Counted from the stretch's first letter, positions 35,216 to 44,843 are shown. The stretch: DNA of 64,000 bases from CAVWDU01 sp963840725 (GCA_963840725.1 CAWIZY010000035.1:1-64000); one strand, 5' to 3'. Notes: generated by a model not told the origin, from the sequence alone. Numbers and translations: made by a program.

Positions 35216-37432
35216 ATGACAAAGCCACTGTTTTCACACCGCAAGTACTGGGCCGAATGCTTCGGTGTGGCCGCCGAGCTGCCCACCACCCGCGCCGAAA
35301 TGGACGCGCTGGGTTGGGATAGCTGTGACATCATCGTCGTCACTGGCGATGCCTATGTCGACCATCCCAGCTTCGGAATGGCCGTCATAGGCCGGCTGCT
35401 GGAGGCTCAAGGCTTTCGGGTCGGGATCATTGCCCAACCCGATTGGACCAGTGCTGAACCCTTCACCGTGTTAGGCAAACCCAATCTGTTTTTTGGGGTC
35501 GCCGCCGGCAATATGGACTCCATGATCAATCGCTACACGGCGGACCGCAAACGGCGCAGCGACGATGCATATACGCCGGGGAACATCGGCGGCAAACGTC
35601 CGGACCGGGCGGTGCTGGTCTACAGCCAGCGGGTGCGGGAAGCCTACAGCGATGTGCCCCTGATCATTGGCAGCATTGAAGCCAGCCTGCGCCGGATCGC
35701 GCACTACGATTACTGGAACGACAAAATACGCCGCTCTGTGCTCGTGGACAGCAGCGCAGACCTGCTGCTGTACGGCAATGCGGAGCGTGCCATTGTGGAT
35801 ATTGCGCACCGGCTGGCGGCGGGTGAACCGGTTAACACGATTCGCGACCTCCGTGGCACAGCCTTCGTGCGCAAGCGCATACCGGACGACTGGCGAGTGA
35901 TTGACTCCAGCAGTATCGACGAAGTCGGCCCCCTGTCGCCGCCGGTGAATCCCTATGTCGATACCCGGGATGCCAGTTGCGCAGACAAAAGCACGGCGGG
36001 AGCCGTTGAGTCAAATGCCCTGGCAACGGACGCTCTTGCAGCTGACTCTGCCGGACCGGATAACCGGGAACCCGATACCGCGGCAGCGAGCACCGTAGCA
36101 GCGGAACCGGTGAAGTTGATAGCGATGACCGAGGAAAAGCCGGCGGTAATCCGCATCCCCTCCTACGAACAGGTCCGGAATGATCCGGCACTGTACGCCC
36201 ACGCCTCACGCATCCTGCACAAGGAAACCAACCCTTACAATGCCCGACCCCTGGTGCAGCGCCACGGTGATCGAGAAGTGTGGCTCAACGCACCGCCTAT
36301 TCCACTGACGACCGAAGAACTGGACCAGGTTTTTGAACTGCCCTACACGCGCCTGCCCCACTCCAGCTATGGGGACGCCAGCATACCCGCCTATGAGATG
36401 ATCCGGCATTCAGTGAACATCATGCGTGGCTGCTTCGGCGGCTGTACGTTCTGTTCCATCACCGAGCACGAAGGCCGTATTATCCAGAACCGCTCGGAGG
36501 ATTCGATTATCCGTGAAGTCGAGCAGATCAGGGATACCTCCCCCGCCTTTACCGGGGTGATCTCCGATCTGGGCGGCCCCACGGCCAACATGTGGCGACT
36601 GGCCTGCAAGAGTAAAGAAGTCGAAGCCCAGTGTCGCAAACTGAGCTGCGTGTTCCCCGGCATCTGTAAAAATCTGAACACGGACCAGACGCCTCTTATC
36701 AGCCTCTACCGGCGAGCACGCGACGTCAAAGGCGTCAAAAAGGTGCTGATCGCCTCAGGGCTGCGCTACGACCTGGCGATCGAGACGCCAGAGTACGTGC
36801 GCGAACTGGTAACCCATCATGTGGGGGGTTACCTGAAGATCGCGCCGGAACACACCGAAGAGGGCCCCCTGGGAAAAATGATGAAGCCGGGCATGGGCGC
36901 CTACGACCGCTTTAAAACCCTGTTCGAGAAGTACTCCAAAGAAGCTGGCAAGGAACAGTACCTGATTCCCTACTTCATCGCCGCGCATCCCGGTACCCGC
37001 GATGAAGACATGATGAATCTCGCTCTATGGCTCAAGCACAACCGCTTCCGGGCCGACCAGGTGCAGACCTTTTACCCGTCTCCAATGGCCACCGCCACAG
37101 CTATGTACCACAGTGGTAAAAACCCGTTGCGCCGGGTCACCCGCAAGAGCGACACCATGGCAACCGTCAAAGGCCTGCCCCAGCGCCGTTTGCACAAGGC
37201 GTTTCTGCGCTATCACGATCCAGAGAACTGGCCCACGCTGCGTAAGGCCCTGAAGAAAATGGGCCGCTCGGATTTGATCGGCAATGGCAAACGCCATCTG
37301 GTGCCACCGCGACAACCGGCGAAAAGGCATCCGGTGGTGGCTCCGGGCAGTGGCCGCAGCCGCCCCTTTTCCACCCAGCACCAGGGCCTGCCGAAGACCC
37401 CGGGGCGCCCCGGTCGTCGAACGCGCCGCTAG
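35216..37432 (+). CDS. ygiQ: YgiQ-family radical SAM protein
   Basis: Member of the YgiQ/UPF0313 family: a radical SAM enzyme of unknown reaction. 738 residues. The N-terminal domain (FSHRKYWAECFGVAAELPTT) is followed by the radical SAM core with the cluster motif MRGCFGGCTFCSITEHEG (CX3CX2C, about residue 405). The family-specific C-terminus has HNRFRADQVQTFYPSPMATAT. ATG 35216 starts with the conserved MTKPLFSHRKYW. An Ala/Asp-rich stretch around residues 245-295 (SNALATDALAADSAGPD) looks longer than in relatives I know. The tail after about 700 is basic and Pro-rich. Confidence 0.93.
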   Translation: MTKPLFSHRKYWAECFGVAAELPTTRAEMDALGWDSCDIIVVTGDAYVDHPSFGMAVIGRLLEAQGFRVGIIAQPDWTSAEPFTVLGKPNLFFGVAAGNMDSMINRYTADRKRRSDDAYTPGNIGGKRPDRAVLVYSQRVREAYSDVPLIIGSIEASLRRIAHYDYWNDKIRRSVLVDSSADLLLYGNAERAIVDIAHRLAAGEPVNTIRDLRGTAFVRKRIPDDWRVIDSSSIDEVGPLSPPVNPYVDTRDASCADKSTAGAVESNALATDALAADSAGPDNREPDTAAASTVAAEPVKLIAMTEEKPAVIRIPSYEQVRNDPALYAHASRILHKETNPYNARPLVQRHGDREVWLNAPPIPLTTEELDQVFELPYTRLPHSSYGDASIPAYEMIRHSVNIMRGCFGGCTFCSITEHEGRIIQNRSEDSIIREVEQIRDTSPAFTGVISDLGGPTANMWRLACKSKEVEAQCRKLSCVFPGICKNLNTDQTPLISLYRRARDVKGVKKVLIASGLRYDLAIETPEYVRELVTHHVGGYLKIAPEHTEEGPLGKMMKPGMGAYDRFKTLFEKYSKEAGKEQYLIPYFIAAHPGTRDEDMMNLALWLKHNRFRADQVQTFYPSPMATATAMYHSGKNPLRRVTRKSDTMATVKGLPQRRLHKAFLRYHDPENWPTLRKALKKMGRSDLIGNGKRHLVPPRQPAKRHPVVAPGSGRSRPFSTQHQGLPKTPGRPGRRTRR

Positions 37433-37539
37433 AATTGCCGCGAGTTAATGACTTCCATGAGCAGGAAAATACTCTACCCCCTGCCGTTTCGTTCGCGGGG
37501 CTCGGTTTGGCGCTTGCTGTGGCGGTCAACCGGCCACCC

Positions 37540-37794
37540 TCAGAGGTGCAGGCTTACAGCCCACAACCGGTGACCGTCGGGGGTGACCACCGTCAAGGCC
37601 GGCTCGGAATACTTGTCGATCAGCTCCCAGGGCACCGTGCACCCCCGGGTACAGAGCGAACTGATACCCGAGGTCTTCGGGCGAGTTGAGGCGGCAGTGG
37701 AAGGCAGCGAGGTCATCGACAAAACCAGCTCAACGACCTCGGAAGGTTTGTGCTCGCTAATGAAACACATCCTGTACAGCATTGGCTCTTTCAT
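37540..37794 (-). CDS. Hypothetical small protein between ygiQ and hrpB, strand uncertain
   Basis: The 421-nt interval 37433-37853 has an open frame on the minus strand (ATG 37794, about 84 residues, ending LTVVTPDGHRLWAVSLHL) downstream of hrpB. It also has an overlapping frame on the plus strand (GTG 37583 to 37888). Both have GC-rich third positions because they share the same wobble base, so composition does not decide. I recognise neither. The minus strand is preferred because it would extend the hrpB transcript. Confidence 0.3.
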   Translation of the reverse strand: MKEPMLYRMCFISEHKPSEVVELVLSMTSLPSTAASTRPKTSGISSLCTRGCTVPWELIDKYSEPALTVVTPDGHRLWAVSLHL

Positions 37795-37853
37795 CCCTGA
37801 AGGCAGTGCCAACTTCGGCGCCGCACAGGATAGCAACCTGGCCGGAGACCTGC

Positions 37854-40403
37854 CTAGCGGTTTTCCTGTCGCTTGCGGGTATGTCTAGTAGCCACGGCAG
37901 CGGTCGGGTCATCCGGCCAGGGGTGCTTGGGATAGCGGCCCTTCATCTCCTTCCTGACCGCCTCGTAGCCGCCTCGCCAGAACCCGGCCAGGTCCTGGGT
38001 TACCTGCAAGGGACGACGCGCCGGCGACAACAGATGCACCAGTAAGGGAATGCGGCCACCCGCCACTCGCGGCGTATCCTCACAGCCGAACATTTCCTGC
38101 AGTTTCACCGCCAGCACCGGCGGAGAACAGCTGTAATCAATCGTCACCCGTGATCCGGAGGGCACCACCAGGGCCTGAGGTAGCTGGATATCCAGGTCGC
38201 GCTGTTGCCGCCAGTCCAGCAGGGCATCGAGAATATGGCGTAAATCCAGGCGAGAAAAATCAGCGAGCTTCCGCACGCCGCTAAGGTGGGGAAGCAGCCA
38301 GCTGTTCAGGCTGTTCAGCAATGCGCTGTCAGACAGGTCAGGCCATTGTGCTGGCTCCAGATCATGCATCAATTGAACCCGCGCCCGCCACTGCCGTAAA
38401 ACCGGATTCCACGGCAGAAGCTCCAGGCCTTTTCTCCGCACCACTGACAGCAGGGCATCGCCGCGTGCTGCTGCGGGTACCGCAGATAGTGGCTCACTGG
38501 CCAGCGCAATACGGCCCACAGCAGAGCGCTGTTCGGCGACCAGCATTTCCGTTCTGGAATCCCAGATCACCCGAGCAGTAGAAGCCACCAATGGCGCCAG
38601 CAAGCTTGCAAAATAGTCGGCATTCAATGCCACCGCACTGTAGATACGATCACTGCTGAGCCCCTGCTCACCACCGACCTCGGCCACCGCCAGCCACTCT
38701 TCTCGCTGCAACGGATCATCACCCGCCAGAAGGGCACTGCGTCCATTGCTCAGCTGATAGAGACAGGGGTCGGCGCCACCTCGGCGCCGGGCAATACGAT
38801 CGGGCCACCCCGTGGCTATCAGGACGCCGGCTACTTCTTCCGCCGGGCAAACGCTGACCACGTTCCCGGACGCAGGCATGGCGGATACGATCTGGCGATA
38901 GCGGCGAGCCTGTTCCCTGGCCCGGCGACACCAGCCCCTGTGAGCGCCCGGGCAGGGCTGTTGCGCCGACAACACGGCCACGGCGGATGTCATGTCAGCA
39001 CCGCGGTCCGACAAAGGACTCTGTTCGGTGAGCGCTGCGGCCAGGAAACTGGCTGTCTCCAGTGCACCCAGATCGTGTCCGGTCAGCAACATCTGGGCTT
39101 CCCGCGGTGCCAGGGGTAACTCGGCCATGCGCGCGCCAAGCGGCGTGAGCCGGTGCACCTCCTCGCTGGTCGGCTCTGTGGCTCCCATGGCGGCCAGCAG
39201 ATCCAGCGCCTGATCCCAGGCGGCCTGTGGTGGCGGGTCCAGCCAGGCCAGCTCAGCGGGGTCGGCGACACCCCAGGCCAACAGGTTGAGAGCAAAAGCG
39301 GCGAGATCTTCCCGCAGGACTGCGGGACTGCTGCGGGCCTGGAGATGCGCCTGTTGTTCCGAATGCCATAGTCGGTAACAGTGCCCCGGGGCGAGCCGGC
39401 CCGCCCGGCCGAGGCGTTGCTCTGCCGAATCTCTGGCAATTTGTCGGGTGACCAACCGGGTGATCCCGCTGGCTGGGTCAAATTGCGCTTCTCTGACCAG
39501 CCCGGTATCGACCACAGTGCGGATGCCCTCAATCGTCAAGCTGGTCTCGGCCACATTAGTCGCCAACACCACTTTGCGCATGCCCTCGAGTGGTGGATCG
39601 ATCGCTGCCTGCTGCCGGTCCAGCGCCAGGCGGCCATACAATGGTGCAATCATCACCTGGCCGCCCGCCGCCACGTCCGCCAGCTCGCGGGCGACCCGGT
39701 GGATTTCACGCTCCCCGGGAAGAAACGCCAGAATGTGGCCGGGTTGATCCGTAAGCGCCCGGTGAATGGCTGCCACCGTCGATGGCACGATATGCTGGTG
39801 CTGAGCCGGCCCGCCCAGGTAGCTCACCCCCACCGGGTACTGTCGGCCCGAGGCCCTGACCACCGGCGCGTCGCCGAGCAATCGGGAAATGCGCTCCCCG
39901 TCCAGGGTTGCTGACATGACCAGAACTTTCAGCGACTGCTCCTCACGAAATACATCCCGGGCCTGCAGGATGAGCGCCAGTCCCAGGTCAGACTGCAGAT
40001 TTCGCTCATGAAACTCATCAAAAATAACCAGCCCCACGCCGTCCAGTTCAGGGTCACTCTGCAGTCGGCGGGTGAGAACGCCCTCGGTTACCACCTCTAT
40101 CCGCGTCGCCGCACTGACGCGGCTCTCCAGCCGCATGCGATAACCGACCGTTTGGCCGACCTCTTCGCCCAGCAGTTGCGCCATTCTGGCGGCCGCCGCC
40201 CGGGCCGCAACGCGCCGGGGTTCGAGTAACAGAATGCGTTGCCCGAGCAACCAGGGTTCATTGAGTAACGCCAGAGGAACGACCGTGGTTTTGCCCGCCC
40301 CGGGGGGCGCCTCGAGCACCAGGGTATCCTGGCTCGCCAACGCGGCCCGCATCTCGGGCAATACATCGCTTATGGGCAGGGAGGGAAGCACAGGGGTCAA
40401 CAT
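37854..40403 (-). CDS. hrpB: ATP-dependent helicase HrpB
   Basis: DEAH-box RNA helicase-like protein of unknown cellular role. 849 residues with Walker A (EAPPGAGKTTVVPLALL), DEAH-type motif II (VIFDEFHERNLQSD), motif III (VMSATLDGERI) and motif VI (QRLGRAGRLAPGHCYRLW). The HrpB-specific C-terminal region includes RDLDIQLPQALVVPSGSRV and the WPDDPTAA end. ATG 40403 (MLTPVLPSLPISDVLPEM) matches the usual start; an upstream in-frame extension to 40808 is not coding. Confidence 0.94.
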   Translation of the reverse strand: MLTPVLPSLPISDVLPEMRAALASQDTLVLEAPPGAGKTTVVPLALLNEPWLLGQRILLLEPRRVAARAAAARMAQLLGEEVGQTVGYRMRLESRVSAATRIEVVTEGVLTRRLQSDPELDGVGLVIFDEFHERNLQSDLGLALILQARDVFREEQSLKVLVMSATLDGERISRLLGDAPVVRASGRQYPVGVSYLGGPAQHQHIVPSTVAAIHRALTDQPGHILAFLPGEREIHRVARELADVAAGGQVMIAPLYGRLALDRQQAAIDPPLEGMRKVVLATNVAETSLTIEGIRTVVDTGLVREAQFDPASGITRLVTRQIARDSAEQRLGRAGRLAPGHCYRLWHSEQQAHLQARSSPAVLREDLAAFALNLLAWGVADPAELAWLDPPPQAAWDQALDLLAAMGATEPTSEEVHRLTPLGARMAELPLAPREAQMLLTGHDLGALETASFLAAALTEQSPLSDRGADMTSAVAVLSAQQPCPGAHRGWCRRAREQARRYRQIVSAMPASGNVVSVCPAEEVAGVLIATGWPDRIARRRGGADPCLYQLSNGRSALLAGDDPLQREEWLAVAEVGGEQGLSSDRIYSAVALNADYFASLLAPLVASTARVIWDSRTEMLVAEQRSAVGRIALASEPLSAVPAAARGDALLSVVRRKGLELLPWNPVLRQWRARVQLMHDLEPAQWPDLSDSALLNSLNSWLLPHLSGVRKLADFSRLDLRHILDALLDWRQQRDLDIQLPQALVVPSGSRVTIDYSCSPPVLAVKLQEMFGCEDTPRVAGGRIPLLVHLLSPARRPLQVTQDLAGFWRGGYEAVRKEMKGRYPKHPWPDDPTAAVATRHTRKRQENR

Positions 40404-40787
40404 AGGCCCATGGTAGCGAAGGCATCGACCACTGGCTACGCGTTGCGGCTCACGGGGCTCAAGCACCGATGCATGGAGCCGCCCGTGCACTGTTATACGC
40501 CGCAGCAGCGTGATAACGGTGCATGGAGCCGGTTGAAGCACGGTCAATAAACATATATGTCTCTTTTCAGTCACGACGTTGTCACGATTGGCTACCAAAC
40601 TGTGTTGGCAAGGAAATTGCACGAAAACAGTTGTTAACAACTCTGTAGAAGCCATACCTGATCTACCCGGGACCTGGCGGTCCTGGAACGGTGGTGAACG
40701 GTTCTGCGCAGTCATAGCCGGCTGCAGGCAGTCACAGAGCTTCATCCGCGGGGGCGGACACCCCGCATTGCCTGAAAGGAGTTGCCC
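40404..40787. promoter_or_regulatory. Divergent intergenic region hrpB / HAD-PlsC gene with a hairpin
   Basis: 384 nt without a gene. It holds an imperfect hairpin (40486-40523): TGCACTGTTAT pairs with ATAACGGTGCA, with ACGC/GCGT stacked inside. An 11-bp direct repeat GCATGGAGCCG occurs at 40471-40481 and 40521-40531. Further right is an AT-richer stretch (about 40545-40650) likely to contain the promoter of the rightward gene. No clear sigma-70 boxes were identified. Confidence 0.45.
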
Positions 40788-42266
40788 ATGGGCTTGCCCG
40801 CCCCCCATCTCGAAGCGATAGACGTCACCCGCTGCAAGACTGACGAGGCATCGCAGGTTGTGGTCTTTCTCGATCTCGACCGCACGCTGATAGCCGGTTA
40901 TTCAATTCGTGCCCTGGCCCTGGAGACCGCCCGCCATGGCGCCAGTCACGGGGAGCTTCAGCAGGCCGTGAAGGTGCTCCAAGCGATCTGGAAACAACGC
41001 CAGGGACGCACTGGAACCAATTATCACCGCCTGGTTCGGCGTGTTACCCGGGCGCTTCGCGGTGTCTCGGAACGCACACTGGTGCAGCTGGGTGAAAACG
41101 CCTATCACCACAGCATTGCACGCAGTGTTTATAGTGAGGCCATTACTCTGGTAGAAGCGCACCGGCGGGCGGGCCATCACCTGGTGATCATCAGCGCCGC
41201 CAGTCGCTATCAAATCGAGCCCGTTGCCCGGGCCCTGGGCATCGATGACATCTGTTGTACCCAGCTGGAGGTCATCGATGGATGCTTCACAGGCCAGGTC
41301 ATCGCTCCGCTGTGCTACGGGGAGGGCAAGGCGCTGGCGGCAAGGCGAGTGGCGAAACAAAACGCCACCAGTCTGGCCGACTGTTGGTTCTATACCGACT
41401 CCAGTGCGGATTTACCGCTGTTAAAAAAGGTAGGCCACCCGGTTGCGGTTAACCCCTCTTCACGACTGGCGGCCCAGGCAAGGCTTAATCGCTGGCCACA
41501 GTTGCGGTTCACGTCCCGCGGTGGCGTGGAACTGGAGACAGTGGCCCGCACCCTGTTCACGGCTCAGACCGTCGCCGCCGTCTCCGCCCTCGGAGCGGTC
41601 GGCAACCGGCTCGGCGTGGCCCGCAGACTAACCGCCAATTTACAGACCCGCCTGCTGGGTGATCTGGGCAGCGGCCTCGCGGGTCTAAAATTTGCGATTG
41701 AAGGTGAGGAGCATCTGTGTCGGGAGCGCCCTGCGATTTACATTTTCAATCACCAGAGTCTGCTCGATGCCGTAGTGCTTGCGCATTTACTGCGCCGCGA
41801 TGTCGTCGGGTTTTGTAAGCAGGAGGTCGCGAAAACGCCTCTGCTGGGTGGCTTATTGCGTCAACTGGATACCATTTTCATCGACCGCCAGTCCAATGAA
41901 CAGACACAGGTGCTGCAGCGCGCCCTGGCCACACTCGCCGAGGGGCGTTCGCTGGTGATAGCGCCGGAAGGCACTCGCAGCACGCTGGGAGGTATTCAAC
42001 CGTTCAAGCACGGCGCATTCTTTTTGGCCCGCAAAGCGAGGGTACCGATCGTGCCGATTGTGCTGCACAACACCAAGGATGCACTGCCAAATGGCGCGCT
42101 GCTAATTCGCCCGGCAACCGTTCGCATTACCGTGCTGCCACCGATTGAGCCTGAGCAAACAGGTACCCTGCGCGACAACTGTGAGCAGCTCGCAGCGCGC
42201 TATAGCGAACTGCTGGATCAGTCGGAACAGGCGGCGATGCCGTATTCAGCACGATCCCGGGCTTGA
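40788..42266 (+). CDS. HAD phosphatase - lysophosphatidic acid acyltransferase (PlsC) fusion
   Basis: Two-domain lipid enzyme of 492 residues. The N-terminal HAD-IB/SerB-like domain has VVFLDLDRTLIAG (Asp29, Asp31), LVIISAASRYQIEPVA (motif II Ser) and CWFYTDSSADLPLLKKVG (motif III-IV). The C-terminal PlsC domain has IFNHQSLLDAVV (HX4D) and IAPEGTRSTLGG. Known fusions of this type combine acylation of lysophosphatidate with a phosphatase activity; which substrate the HAD part uses here is unknown. ATG 40788 has AAAGGAG 7 nt upstream and was chosen over TTG 40782. Confidence 0.9.
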   Translation: MGLPAPHLEAIDVTRCKTDEASQVVVFLDLDRTLIAGYSIRALALETARHGASHGELQQAVKVLQAIWKQRQGRTGTNYHRLVRRVTRALRGVSERTLVQLGENAYHHSIARSVYSEAITLVEAHRRAGHHLVIISAASRYQIEPVARALGIDDICCTQLEVIDGCFTGQVIAPLCYGEGKALAARRVAKQNATSLADCWFYTDSSADLPLLKKVGHPVAVNPSSRLAAQARLNRWPQLRFTSRGGVELETVARTLFTAQTVAAVSALGAVGNRLGVARRLTANLQTRLLGDLGSGLAGLKFAIEGEEHLCRERPAIYIFNHQSLLDAVVLAHLLRRDVVGFCKQEVAKTPLLGGLLRQLDTIFIDRQSNEQTQVLQRALATLAEGRSLVIAPEGTRSTLGGIQPFKHGAFFLARKARVPIVPIVLHNTKDALPNGALLIRPATVRITVLPPIEPEQTGTLRDNCEQLAARYSELLDQSEQAAMPYSARSRA

Positions 42267-42356
42267 GCACGGGCAGCGTTCCTGGCCGGAGCTAATGGCG
42301 CCTTGATTGCAGGTTTGCCTGCAAGCCTGAGCGCATTGCCATTGTTCAGAGTTGCC

Positions 42357-42503
42357 CTAGCAGGCTGTTGATTTTCGTTTTCGAGGCAGCCACTGGTAGG
42401 CAAAAACAGGCGAAATGGGGAGTGTATAGTGAATACATGACCGATTTGAGCCTGTTTTTAACGTGGCAGTGGCCACGCAGATAGAAAATCAACAACCTGC
42501 TAG
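42357..42503. mobile_element. 147-bp MITE-like element with terminal inverted repeats
   Basis: The ends CTAGCAGGCTGTTGATTTTC (42357-42376) and GAAAATCAACAACCTGCTAG (42484-42503) are inverted repeats with one mismatch in 20. The outermost CTAG on both sides could be a 4-bp target duplication, as IS5-group elements make, leaving 16-bp TIRs. A second inner stem (AAAAACAGGC 42402-42411 with GCCTGTTTTT 42450-42459, and CCACTG with CAGTGG) lets most of the element fold on itself. No transposase is encoded, so it would depend on a full-length element elsewhere. Confidence 0.8.
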
Positions 42504-42928
42504 ATGTCCTGGGAACTAGCGGAAGACGGATTGGCGCAGTAGAAATAGGCCTCCCCCTTGCGGCTGTGGTAGTGATAGCGATTGCCATCGAACGCCAGGA
42601 TCAGCCGGGAACCGTTGGTAAGCACCTGGGCATACATCATCCCTGGTTTGGGGCACCCCGCACTCCCGTCTGGCCAGGTGACCTCTTCCTCTGAGACAAC
42701 CTCAATACCATGAACCTCGGCACCGACACGCGCAGCCAGGTCGTCAACCGCCGCGGCGACCGGGTCGTCAGCTGAGCCTGCGCTCACCGTGATAGCCATA
42801 AAGCAGGCAAGTGCCGGCGTGAGCCATTTTTTAGCGGTAATTGCCACGGCCCTGATCGAGACCATCTGTCCTGCCCTGGCAACGTGCCTGAGCCTTTCCA
42901 GGCACTGCCAGATCCACGCTTCATTCAT
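42500..42928 (-). CDS. Small exported protein, hypothetical, stop supplied by the MITE-like element
   Basis: About 142 residues from ATG 42928, which has GGGAGGA just upstream. It has a hydrophobic export signal (WLTPALACFMAITVSAGSA) and a conserved-looking C-terminal part with SAGCPKPGMMYAQVLTNGSR and FDGNRYHYHSRKGEAYFYC. The two Cys in CPKPG and FYCAN may pair. Proteins with this CPxPGxxYAQV pattern are common small periplasmic hypotheticals; no function is known to me. The stop codon TAG is part of the terminal repeat of the adjacent mobile element, so the original tail may have been cut. Confidence 0.65.
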   Translation of the reverse strand: MNEAWIWQCLERLRHVARAGQMVSIRAVAITAKKWLTPALACFMAITVSAGSADDPVAAAVDDLAARVGAEVHGIEVVSEEEVTWPDGSAGCPKPGMMYAQVLTNGSRLILAFDGNRYHYHSRKGEAYFYCANPSSASSQDI

Positions 42929-43095
42929 GTGTCCTCCCGCTGCTTCTGCTGCTGTGCCACTGACTGATCGTGGCCGTGGCACTATCATACACCGTATCGG
43001 CTGAAAGGCGGCTCGAAATCCACTGTCACCTCGACTAGTCACTGCTGACAACCTACACTTGAACTTTAAATGCTGATCCACCGGAGACTGTATTA

Positions 43096-43656
43096 ATGCT
43101 CATGCTGGTTATTGGCGTCGCGCTATTCGCACTGCTCCACTTGTCCCCTGCCCTTGCGCCAGGGATCAAGGCCAGCGCTATCACAAGGCTTGGAGCCGGG
43201 GCTTATCGCGGCTTGTTTTCGCTGCTGATCGCGGCATCCGTGGCGCTGATCATTCTGGGATGGCGCACTGCACAGCCGGAACTGCTTTACCTGCCGCCGG
43301 CCGGGCTGAAACATCCCGCGATGACGCTAGTGGTCCTGGCGTTCTTCCTGATGGTGATCAGCGGCCGCCCTTCCCGTTTGCGCCAATGGGTTAGACACCC
43401 GCAACTGACGGGCGTGATCGTTTGGGCTGTCGCTCACCTGCTCCTTAACGGAGACAACCGATCACTGGTGTTATTTGGGGGCCTGGGGCTGTGGGCAGCA
43501 ATTGAAATAGTCGCAATCAACCGTCGCGAAGGCAGTTGGGAGCGCTCGGCCATACCACCCTGGAGCGCCGAGATCGTCAATCTGCTCATCACCTTTGCCG
43601 TAGTGGCTCTGGTAATCATCCTCCATCCCTACTTCAGTGGCATGCCAGTGATGTAA
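43096..43656 (+). CDS. NnrU-family membrane protein
   Basis: 186 residues and about five membrane helices, matching NnrU: N-terminal LMLVIGVALFALLHLSPAL, then GAYRGLFSLLIAASVALIIL, the HPAMTLVVLAFFLMVISGRP stretch, and VRHPQLTGVIVWAVAHLLLN. NnrU occurs near nitric-oxide genes in denitrifiers and, in a related form, as an isomerase in carotenoid synthesis. Neither context is visible here, so no specific role can be given. Confidence 0.85.
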   Translation: MLMLVIGVALFALLHLSPALAPGIKASAITRLGAGAYRGLFSLLIAASVALIILGWRTAQPELLYLPPAGLKHPAMTLVVLAFFLMVISGRPSRLRQWVRHPQLTGVIVWAVAHLLLNGDNRSLVLFGGLGLWAAIEIVAINRREGSWERSAIPPWSAEIVNLLITFAVVALVIILHPYFSGMPVM

Positions 43657-43759
43657 GCCGGGCCGGACTGTCGGCAGCCTGCGAGCCCGTGACAAACCCG
43701 CTATACTCGCGCGCGACAGCACCACCCCAATACCGCAACCGCATGCTGCGAGGAACGCC

Positions 43760-44641
43760 ATGGCCACCCCTTCAGACCGACAGCACCCCCTGGATGACCA
43801 GGAAGCTCTTGCCAGACACATAGAGCGGGCTCTTGCCGCCAAGCCACCCAGCGGCCTTGAATTTGAAGCCACCTACCAGCTCGTGAAACGCATTTTCCGC
43901 CCCACTGTCGTGGGCGCTGACCGGATTCCCGAACGCCCCTGTCTGTTTATTGGCAACCATTCGTTGTTTGCGTTCGATGGTGTTGTGCTCGGGCCAGTCA
44001 TGCAAAAAGAGCTGGGGCGTTTCGTTCGTGGTTTGGGAGATCGGTTTCTGTTCACCGTAGACAGCGTCGCCCGCTTTGCTGTCAAACGCGGTGCAGTGAT
44101 GGGTCATCCGACAGTGTGCAGTGCACTGATGGAAGCCGATCAGGATTTACTGGTATTTCCAGGCGGTGCTCATGAGGCAGTAAAGCCAGCCAGCGAAATG
44201 TACTCACTGCAATGGAAGGAACGCTATGGCTTTATCAAACTGGCGGCGCAGCATGGGTACACCATCGTACCCTTCGGCATGGTCGGTCCGGATGAATTTT
44301 ACCGACACTACCTGGAGGGCAAGGACCTTCCGGATTCGGCTCTGGGCAAACTACTGCAGCGCCTGGGCATTATCGATGAGAACACCCGCAGCGACATGCT
44401 GCCGCCGATACCTCTGGGAGCACTGGGCTCACCGTTACCCAAACCGCAGGCCTGCTATATTGGCTTCGGGCAGCCACTGGATTTGTCAGCGCACGCGGGC
44501 AAACGGCTGACACGCAAGACGCTACAGAAGCTGCGCACTCAGGTGGCGGACGAGGTCGAGGGACAAGTGGCCGATATGCTACTGTTGCGTGAGCAGAACC
44601 GCCGCCGGGACGGCCTGTTGCGGCGGCTGTTGACCGTTTAG
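43760..44641 (+). CDS. Lysophospholipid acyltransferase family protein
   Basis: 293 residues. It carries the acyltransferase core with LFIGNHSLFAFDGVVLG (His and Asp of the catalytic motif, one residue further apart than in classical HX4D) and VFPGGAHEAVKPASEM in place of the FPEGTRS motif. This variant is typical of the family related to diacylglycerol acyltransferases in bacteria. Probably transfers an acyl chain to a membrane lipid precursor. It stands alone after the NnrU gene with about 100 nt between. Confidence 0.85.
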   Translation: MATPSDRQHPLDDQEALARHIERALAAKPPSGLEFEATYQLVKRIFRPTVVGADRIPERPCLFIGNHSLFAFDGVVLGPVMQKELGRFVRGLGDRFLFTVDSVARFAVKRGAVMGHPTVCSALMEADQDLLVFPGGAHEAVKPASEMYSLQWKERYGFIKLAAQHGYTIVPFGMVGPDEFYRHYLEGKDLPDSALGKLLQRLGIIDENTRSDMLPPIPLGALGSPLPKPQACYIGFGQPLDLSAHAGKRLTRKTLQKLRTQVADEVEGQVADMLLLREQNRRRDGLLRRLLTV

Positions 44642-44764
44642 TGGCGCGCAAAGGTAACCGGCAACCCAATGCGACAGCAGAATACTCGGGATGACAAGAC
44701 GGCTGGTCGGTTGTTAGTCTAATCAGCGCTGCGGGATACAACTGTTACTATTACACCAAACACA

Positions 44765-44824
44765 CACACCAACACCAACACCAACACCAACACCAACACC
44801 GAACGCAACACCGACCCCAACCCT
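44765..44824 (+). repeat. Hexanucleotide AACACC microsatellite upstream of the GST genes
   Basis: Five perfect AACACC units (44771-44800) with degenerate copies on both sides (CACACC, GAACGC, AACACC, GACCCC, AACCCT), ending about 20 nt before the ATG of the first GST gene. The 203-nt interval 44642-44843 has no gene. Confidence 0.95.
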
Positions 44825-44843
44825 AACAGGATGCATTCAAGCC

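Noticed and set aside
37583..37888. Plus-strand small gene after ygiQ
   Set aside because: Its start has no ribosome site, it overlaps the end of hrpB, and it shares wobble positions with an opposing frame; neither is recognisable, and the minus frame was listed only at low confidence.
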